This document shows positions 59,067-64,000 of a DNA stretch of 64,000 nt, piece after piece. The position numbers and the translations under genes were made by a program. The DNA is from CAYQVO01 sp964421085. Its GTDB lineage: Bacteria > Bdellovibrionota_C > UBA2361 > CAYQVO01. The notes under the pieces were generated by a model. It saw only the letters and a program-made list of their open reading frames with translations. It did no database searches and was not told where the DNA came from. The stretch covers positions 1-64,000 of the forward strand of contig CAYQVO010000007.1 in assembly GCA_964421085.1 (NCBI GenBank), read 5' to 3'. The number at the start of each line of letters is the position of its first letter. Positions within the stretch are counted from its first letter, which is position 1.

Positions 59067-59630
59067 CTATCCTCGGCCATTGTAAATTATCCCGCCTGTT
59101 GATGTGTACAGCCGGAACACATCAGCTGCCTGCCTGGATAAAATCCCCACTTTCACTTCGATCCCCCGAATCCGAAGCTCGTTAATCCAGTCAGGATGAA
59201 TCGGCCCTTCATCGAACCCGGCGAGATTTTCCGTTTCTTCTCTCGAGGCCGCGACGAGAAGCCTCCTTACCCCGGCCCATAAAATGGATCCCGTACACAT
59301 GCAGCAGGGCTGAGCGGATGATGCCAGAGTGAAGATCCGTCCCTGCGGCAGAGAGTGCCCGGTGAACATTTCGAGCGCTCCGGAGAGGCAGACGAATTCC
59401 GCGTGATAAAAAGCATTCTCCAGAGGGACGACACGATTGGCGCCCAGTGAAACAACGTGTCCTGCTTCGTCAAAAAGGGCGGCGCCGAAAGGGCCGCCGG
59501 TATCTTCTTCGACATTCTTCTCCGCAAGCCTGATCGATAGGGCGACTTTTTCCTCATCAGAGGGATATTTCGCCGCAAGCTTAAGCTCTGAAGCCCAGGC
59601 CGGCAGAAGCTTGTCATAAATCCTGATCAT
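59067..59630 (-). CDS. Nucleoside/guanine deaminase-like protein (CDA fold)
   Basis: 187 residues. GPFGAALFDEAGHVVSLG, NRVVPLENAFYHAEFVCLS (HAE zinc motif) and SSAQPCCMCTGSILWAGV (PCxxC) are the cytidine deaminase-like zinc site. The pattern is nearest to bacterial guanine deaminases and tRNA adenosine deaminases; the DEGPIHPDWINE segment and a C-terminal strand (GIIYNGRG) favour a nucleobase or nucleoside substrate over tRNA. Its ATG overlaps the rsmB stop. Confidence 0.83.
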   Translation of the reverse strand: MIRIYDKLLPAWASELKLAAKYPSDEEKVALSIRLAEKNVEEDTGGPFGAALFDEAGHVVSLGANRVVPLENAFYHAEFVCLSGALEMFTGHSLPQGRIFTLASSAQPCCMCTGSILWAGVRRLLVAASREETENLAGFDEGPIHPDWINELRIRGIEVKVGILSRQAADVFRLYTSTGGIIYNGRG

Positions 59631-60928
59631 ACCCGTTTCCTTTCCATCACTGCCCCGAACGCTCCTGCCATATCGTGCGTATGGGGCATCACCGTGTAAC
59701 AGCCCTCTTCAGGGCAGACTTCCTCAGCCAGAAAACCGGCGCAGGGGAGGATATGAAACTCAGGATGCTGCCCGAGAAAGCTTTCGACCACTTCCTCGTT
59801 TTCGTGCCTGTTTATCGTACAAGTGCTGTAGATGAGACGTCCTCCAGGACGGACAAGAGCTGATGCGGCATCAAGCAGGGCGGCCTGAAGTTCGATCAGC
59901 CCGGCAATGTTTTCTTCTTTTTGATTCCACCGCAGATCGCTCTTTTTTCCAAGGGTGCCAAGTCCCGAGCAGGGAGCATCTACAAGAACTCTGTCAGCCT
60001 GAGTTTTAAGAGGAGGCTTGCGCCCATCAGCGGCTGCGACTTCGAGTGACGTTATTCCGAGCCTGTTTGAAAGCCCGCGCACGAGCCGAAGGCGCCGCGG
60101 CCCCGGATCGAGGCTCATAACGAGCCCTGTGTTTTTCATCAAAGCAGCGATATGCGTGCTTTTCCCGCCGGGTGCGGCGCACAGGTCAATAACCAGTTGT
60201 CCAGGCTTTGGGTCGACAAGATGCCCGACAAGAGCAGCGCTTTCGTCCTGAATCGTGAAAAGGCCCTCAGCGAAACTCGCAAGTGTGTGGAGAGGCTTCT
60301 CATGAGATAGAATCTTCAAGATGTCCGAAGCGAATTTTCCCTCTTCAACTTCAACGCCTTCCGTCCTCAGCTTCTTTCGAAGTTGATCCGCGTCCGTCTT
60401 GAGAGTATTCAGCCTGATCGATGTCGGCCATGCCTCATTGTTCCTTCGTGCAAGCGCTTCAGCCTGGGAGTCTCCAAGCTGTTCTCTCCAGAGCCGGAGA
60501 ATCCATTCAGGGTGACTGAGATTTCCGGAGCCGGATGATTCAGGGACTTTCCGGCATAAATTCCTCAGTACAGCGTTGACGAAACCTGATTTGGGGCCCT
60601 TTGCATGCTTCTTCGCGAGTTCGACAGCCTCGTTAACTGAAACCTCTCTCGGCACTTTGTCGAGGAAAAGGACCTCATAGGCTCCGAGCCGCAGGATGTT
60701 TCTCGTCCAGGAATCGAGAGATGACACTGGTTTCCTGAGAAAAGGCCTGAGTTCGTCGTCAATTCGCGCGCGCTGCTGCAATGTTCCTTTTACCAGTTGA
60801 GTGAGAAAGCCCGATGATGCTTCACTCCCTTCAATTTCCGTATAGGCATGCTGAAGAAGAACATGGGCGTGCGCCTTTGTGCGGTCTACTCGTTCGAGAA
60901 TGCGCAGTGCTGTTTCTCTGTGGTTCAT
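59627..60928 (-). CDS. rsmB: 16S rRNA (cytosine-5) methyltransferase RsmB
   Basis: 433 residues. Residues 1-140 form the NusB-like N-terminal RNA-binding domain (TALRILERVDRTKAHAH, ILRLGAYEVLFLDKVP, VNEAVELAKKHAKGP). The catalytic domain has DLCAAPGGKSTHIAALM (SAM), DAPCSGLGTLGKKSDLRW with the release Cys, and YSTCTINRHENEEVV with the nucleophile Cys. It methylates C967 of 16S rRNA in E. coli. I chose the ATG at 60928 (MNHRETAL), 18 bases inside the longest frame. Co-transcribed with the deaminase gene. Confidence 0.95.
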   Translation of the reverse strand: MNHRETALRILERVDRTKAHAHVLLQHAYTEIEGSEASSGFLTQLVKGTLQQRARIDDELRPFLRKPVSSLDSWTRNILRLGAYEVLFLDKVPREVSVNEAVELAKKHAKGPKSGFVNAVLRNLCRKVPESSGSGNLSHPEWILRLWREQLGDSQAEALARRNNEAWPTSIRLNTLKTDADQLRKKLRTEGVEVEEGKFASDILKILSHEKPLHTLASFAEGLFTIQDESAALVGHLVDPKPGQLVIDLCAAPGGKSTHIAALMKNTGLVMSLDPGPRRLRLVRGLSNRLGITSLEVAAADGRKPPLKTQADRVLVDAPCSGLGTLGKKSDLRWNQKEENIAGLIELQAALLDAASALVRPGGRLIYSTCTINRHENEEVVESFLGQHPEFHILPCAGFLAEEVCPEEGCYTVMPHTHDMAGAFGAVMERKRV

Positions 60929-61029
60929 TGTACTGAAAAGTAACATGTTTCAGAAGGAGTTGACACCGCTCATGTACCCGTCCCGCTGCATGGGAAAAAA
61001 TCCCGTTTCGATGCAGAAGGGAGGAGGAA

Positions 61030-61242
61030 ATGGCAATTGTCAAGGTGATTGAGCTTATCGGCGAGTCCGGCGACAGCTGGGAAGACGCGGCAAGGAGCTG
61101 CGTGAAGGAAGCTGTTATGACGATCAAAAATGTTAAAAGCGTGTACATAGAAGACATGCAGGCGATGGTCGAGAACGACAAGATTACGAAGTACCGGGTG
61201 AACTGCAGGCTTTCTTTCGTAATTGACGACAGCGCGAGGTGA
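61030..61242 (+). CDS. Dodecin (flavin-binding)
   Basis: 70 residues. VKVIELIGESGDSWEDAARS, VKEAVMTIKNVKSVYIEDMQ and YRVNCRLSFVID match dodecins, small beta-beta-alpha proteins that form 12-mers binding flavin or CoA between Trp residues (Trp20 here). GGGAGGAGGAA before the ATG is a near-perfect ribosome site, so strong expression is likely. It stands alone between two minus-strand genes. Confidence 0.95.
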   Translation: MAIVKVIELIGESGDSWEDAARSCVKEAVMTIKNVKSVYIEDMQAMVENDKITKYRVNCRLSFVIDDSAR

Positions 61243-61296
61243 CGCGGGAACCGCGCAGATTGCCGGTGCATGAAGCCAGTGGCAATCCTGGCGAGG

Positions 61297-62136
61297 TCAA
61301 ACCATCGCAATAACCATCCTCAGCACTCTGTCGAGCTTTCTGCCCGCCGTTCGGGCGACGGCAAGCACTTCCTCATGATTCGGGTTGGAAGCGTTGATGC
61401 CTGCCGCATAATTTGTGAGAAGCGAAATCCCGACGACATTCTTTATTCCAAAATTCTTCAGGGCGAGAACTTCGGGAACAGTCGACATGGCCACTGCGTC
61501 GGCGCCAAGGAGACGCATCGCCTTTATATCGGCCTTTGACTCATATCTCGGGCCTTTTGCGTAGAAATATACTCCACGACGAAGGGTAATTCCCTCCTGC
61601 AGAGCTGCTTTCGTCAGCCGATCGTTTATGTCCGGGCAATACGGATCGATCTGCGAATAGAACCTCTCTCCGAGTTCGGGTGCATGCGCTCCTGTCGACG
61701 GATCTTCGCACAGCAGAGTGATGTGGTCGTCTATCAGCATCAGGTCTCCGACATTGAACGCAGTGTTAAGACACCCTGCTGCGTTTGTAAGGATGAACCT
61801 TTCAGCGCCGAATGAGGCAAGAGCAAGAACGCCGAACGCCACGTCTGCTGAGGAGTACCCTTCATAACAGTGCACCCGGCCCTGCATCACCGCGACATCC
61901 CTGCCTTCGATCCGGCCGAAAATCAGAGCGCCTCCATGACCGGCAACCGACGAAGATGGAAAATTCGGGATGTCTTCGTATGGAATCCGCAGAGGATCTT
62001 CTATTGATGCGGCAAAATCTCCCTGCCCGCTCCCGAGAACAATGGCAATATCGGCCCTTCTTCCCGTATTCCTGAGATACTGTACCGACTCGCCGAGCTT
62101 TCGCAGGTAATCGGTTCTGGCGTGAGATGGAGTCAT
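61297..62136 (-). CDS. punA: Purine nucleoside phosphorylase
   Basis: 279 residues, trimeric PNP type. IAIVLGSGQGDFAASI holds the phosphate-binding Ser, VAGHGGALIFGRIEG the His, VMQGRVHCYEGYS the Arg and Tyr, and TNAAGCLN plus GPRYESKADIKAMRLLGADA and MSTVPEVLAL the base pocket. It splits purine nucleosides with phosphate for salvage. The ATG at 62136 follows GAGGAAAGC; the frame is open upstream without similarity. The nearby deaminase gene fits purine metabolism. Confidence 0.93.
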   Translation of the reverse strand: MTPSHARTDYLRKLGESVQYLRNTGRRADIAIVLGSGQGDFAASIEDPLRIPYEDIPNFPSSSVAGHGGALIFGRIEGRDVAVMQGRVHCYEGYSSADVAFGVLALASFGAERFILTNAAGCLNTAFNVGDLMLIDDHITLLCEDPSTGAHAPELGERFYSQIDPYCPDINDRLTKAALQEGITLRRGVYFYAKGPRYESKADIKAMRLLGADAVAMSTVPEVLALKNFGIKNVVGISLLTNYAAGINASNPNHEEVLAVARTAGRKLDRVLRMVIAMV

Positions 62137-62189
62137 GCTTTCCTCATCGATGAGAACTGGTGTAGAAGGGTATATCAGGGGCTGTCGAA

Positions 62190-63148
62190 ATGAAAGATGA
62201 ACAACCTTTGCCGGGCGCGAACTTCGATTTTTATGGTGTGCGGGTTTCCGCAAGATCCAGCTGCGCTCAGATCCTGGAATGGCTTTCTTTCGATTTTCTG
62301 TATTTCAAGGCTGACGCGAAAGGTTCCCCTGATGTGACAGTCGATGCGGTAATCGGCGAAATTCCATCAGACATTATTCCTCCCATTGAAGAATCTGTTC
62401 ACGCACCTTCATACGTTTCATATGACAACGGGGATCTGCGGTACGTGGATTATTACGGCAGAGCCGTGGTGAAAATGGATTACTCAAGCGAAGAGGCGAG
62501 GCTGTGGTCTCCCGATGTGGAGTTTGCCTGCGAAAAACTCTACCTNNNNNNNNNNCGGTCCGGGACAAAGCATGTCTTGTGCTTCTTCCAATGCGGGCGG
62601 GCAAATCGACGCTGGCGATGTCCCTTCTGAAAATGGAAGATACAGAGCTCTATTCAGAGGACACGCCTCTCATTGACAGGCAGGGATCCATTCATGCGTT
62701 CCCTCTTCGTATCGGTCTTCGCGAGGGCGAGGAGATTCCGGAAGAGATGAAGCCGCACAGCAGGGTCTTTCAGCGTAGCGAATTCGGACCGAAGACGCTT
62801 GTTTCCAGCGACTTTTTCTCTTCCCGGATCGCGAGGTCCTCCCGTCCTGTTTCAACCCTTGTTATTGGAAAATGGACTCGTGCATCGGAACCGGTCATCC
62901 GTCCTGCCGGACGCATTTACGCTCTTGGAAAGCTTTTCCGGGATTGTGTCTTCGGACTGGGGCTTCCTCAGGTTGTCGAATATTTCCTGCGAACTCCCAT
63001 GAAGGATCTGTTGACAAAGACCCCGCTTGCGCTCAGCCGTATATGGGCCTGCATGCGGGTGTGCGCTTCGGCGAAGTGTGTCGAGGTTCTGCTGTGTTCC
63101 GACCGGGAGAAGAATAAAGCCCTGCTGGAGCGTCTACTGAGCGAATAG
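62190..63148 (+). CDS. HPr-kinase-like P-loop protein (contains assembly gap)
   Basis: About 315 residues across a 10-N gap that changes the reading frame. The N-terminal part (FDFYGVRVSARSSCAQI) is a beta-rich domain. After the gap, CLVLLPMRAGKSTLAMSLL is a Walker A loop, ELYSEDTPLID an acidic motif and FPLRIGLREGEE a later conserved segment, as in HprK-related proteins of unknown substrate that are common near exopolysaccharide or peptide-maturation genes. The adjacent glycosyltransferase gene, convergent with it, fits the surface-glycan type of context. Not a genuine HPr kinase by motif spacing, as far as I can see. Confidence 0.72.
62546..62555. other. Scaffold gap (10 N) inside the HPr-kinase-like gene
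   Basis: A placeholder gap. The frame before it (from 62190) and after it (to 63148) differ, so the missing length is not a multiple that restores the frame with ten bases. Confidence 0.98.
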
Positions 63149-63153
63149 CATCC

Positions 63154-64000
63154 TTACCTTGAAACCCGCGCCATCATTCTGAAAAATCCCGCTATTAATC
63201 CGGCTCCGTATGAAACATGCATAGTAACCAGCGCAAGCGGCACAAGCGCCAGATGCCGGGCAGAGCGCCGCGAGACTGCGGAGATGATCCCGGTCAAAAC
63301 ACACAGAACTGCGTACGCCGAATAAAGGAGTGAAAGAACAGGGGGCTTGAAAATGCAGAAGATTACAAGCCCGAGCACAAACAGGGAAGGTACAAAAAAC
63401 GCGAGATCTATCGGGCGTGGATTCTGGAAGATATGCTGCGCTCTCCCCGCGCCATATCTGCAGAATTGAAGCGCCAGCTCCCGGAAACTCTTTCGCCTCG
63501 ATCTGTAAACGTACATGCCGGGGTTATAATAAAGGTGGTGGCCGGCATCGTTTATACGTTTCAAAAATTCAGGATCCTCGCCGGGGTGGAGGTTGCCATT
63601 AAGACCTGCCATTGCAGCATAGACATCTTTTCGAATCAGGAGGTTGCACAGGGTAAACTCTTCACCGGCGACTCGTCTTGGGCGTCCGACAGGAACGTGC
63701 CTGCACCGCGTCATCATGCTTCCGATAAATGAACCCATGGCATCGCCGATTGCAGTCTCGAGGACGCCGGCTTCGGGGCGCGTCAGCGCGGGGCCCCCGG
63801 TTGCGGCAGTTTCTTTTGATTCATCGAGCGTTGAAAGGCCGATCCTGAGTGTGTCCTCGGGGAGGATACAGTCGTCGTCAAGGAAATAGACATATTCACC
63901 TTCAGCATCTTTTACGGCAAGATTTCTCTGAACTGACGGGGCTGAACCATGGGGTGTCAGCACTTCAATCTGATCTTTCCATCTCAGAAGGAGATCGCTG
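63154..64000 (-). CDS. Family 2 glycosyltransferase, membrane-bound (partial)
   Basis: The gene runs past the right edge, so its N-terminus is missing. Seen are GSAPSVQRNLAVKDAEGEYV and YFLDDDCILPED (DxD metal motif), FTLCNLLIRKDVYAAMAGLN and LHPGEDPEFLKRI (the ED acceptor motif), then a basic segment (YGAGRAQHIF) and about three or four C-terminal membrane helices. GT-A fold enzyme that transfers a sugar from a nucleotide donor at the inner membrane. It is convergent with the HPr-kinase-like gene, 5 bases apart. Confidence 0.88.
   Translation of the reverse strand, partial: SDLLLRWKDQIEVLTPHGSAPSVQRNLAVKDAEGEYVYFLDDDCILPEDTLRIGLSTLDESKETAATGGPALTRPEAGVLETAIGDAMGSFIGSMMTRCRHVPVGRPRRVAGEEFTLCNLLIRKDVYAAMAGLNGNLHPGEDPEFLKRINDAGHHLYYNPGMYVYRSRRKSFRELALQFCRYGAGRAQHIFQNPRPIDLAFFVPSLFVLGLVIFCIFKPPVLSLLYSAYAVLCVLTGIISAVSRRSARHLALVPLALVTMHVSYGAGLIAGFFRMMARVSR

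Overview
The window looks like a scaffold from an uncultured diderm (Gram-negative) bacterium. An LPS-assembly protein LptD, many lipoproteins, a TolC/RND efflux operon and type IV pilin-like proteins all imply an outer membrane. Two 10-base N runs (16757-16766 and 62546-62555) are scaffolding gaps, each inside a gene. The phylum cannot be fixed from sequence reading alone. I see no rRNA, tRNA, CRISPR array or transposase gene.

Left part (1-13.5 kb): a class II aldolase-like gene, an unrecognised helical protein and a methyltransferase-like gene lead to a flagellin whose variable region is seven VCBS/FG-GAP repeats, predicted to be a seven-bladed propeller. Next comes a plus-strand type III secretion export cluster: sctI-like, a coiled-coil gene that may fuse SctO and SctP, then sctR, sctS, sctT and sctU. 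The sctU gene is split at its autocleavage site. Its membrane part ends just before the NPTH position, a 1082-residue hybrid histidine kinase follows with a 4-base overlap, and the cytoplasmic SctU domain is a separate 88-residue gene overlapping the kinase stop. This is the most unusual arrangement in the window. A 50-residue FlgM-like gene at 38942-39094 and a possible sigma-28 promoter before the flagellin hint at a flagellar-type regulatory circuit.

13.5-21 kb (minus strand): an RRM RNA-binding protein, then a group 3d NAD-linked bidirectional [NiFe]-hydrogenase operon (hoxF with a NuoE-like N-terminus, hoxU, hoxY, hoxH, maturation protease). It is followed without a real gap by a single-domain response regulator and a GAF histidine kinase.

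21-29.5 kb: accD, lptD, a STAS protein, a threonyl-tRNA synthetase without a TGS domain, an SGNH hydrolase, a small repeat region and two envelope proteins. 29.6-35.3 kb: a nucleotide-sugar block with rmlA, rmlB and rmlD for dTDP-L-rhamnose (no rmlC here) and manC, gmd and rmd for GDP-D-rhamnose, presumably feeding surface glycans made with LptD-dependent LPS.

35.3-48 kb: lipoproteins, a HELNH-motif membrane protein, FlgM-like, a degenerate phosphoglycerate kinase, a periplasmic binding protein, a divergent RNB protein, a divergently transcribed MEMO/radical SAM pair, an EF-hand protein and a ComB-like phosphatase. 48-54.4 kb: an ArsR repressor divergent from DUF2892, TolC, adaptor and RND permease genes, with a clear palindrome between them. 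54.6-57.9 kb: four prepilin-type genes in an operon. 58-64 kb: housekeeping genes (ProX-like deacylase, nucleoside deaminase, RsmB, dodecin, purine nucleoside phosphorylase), an HPr-kinase-like gene with a gap, and a glycosyltransferase cut by the window end.
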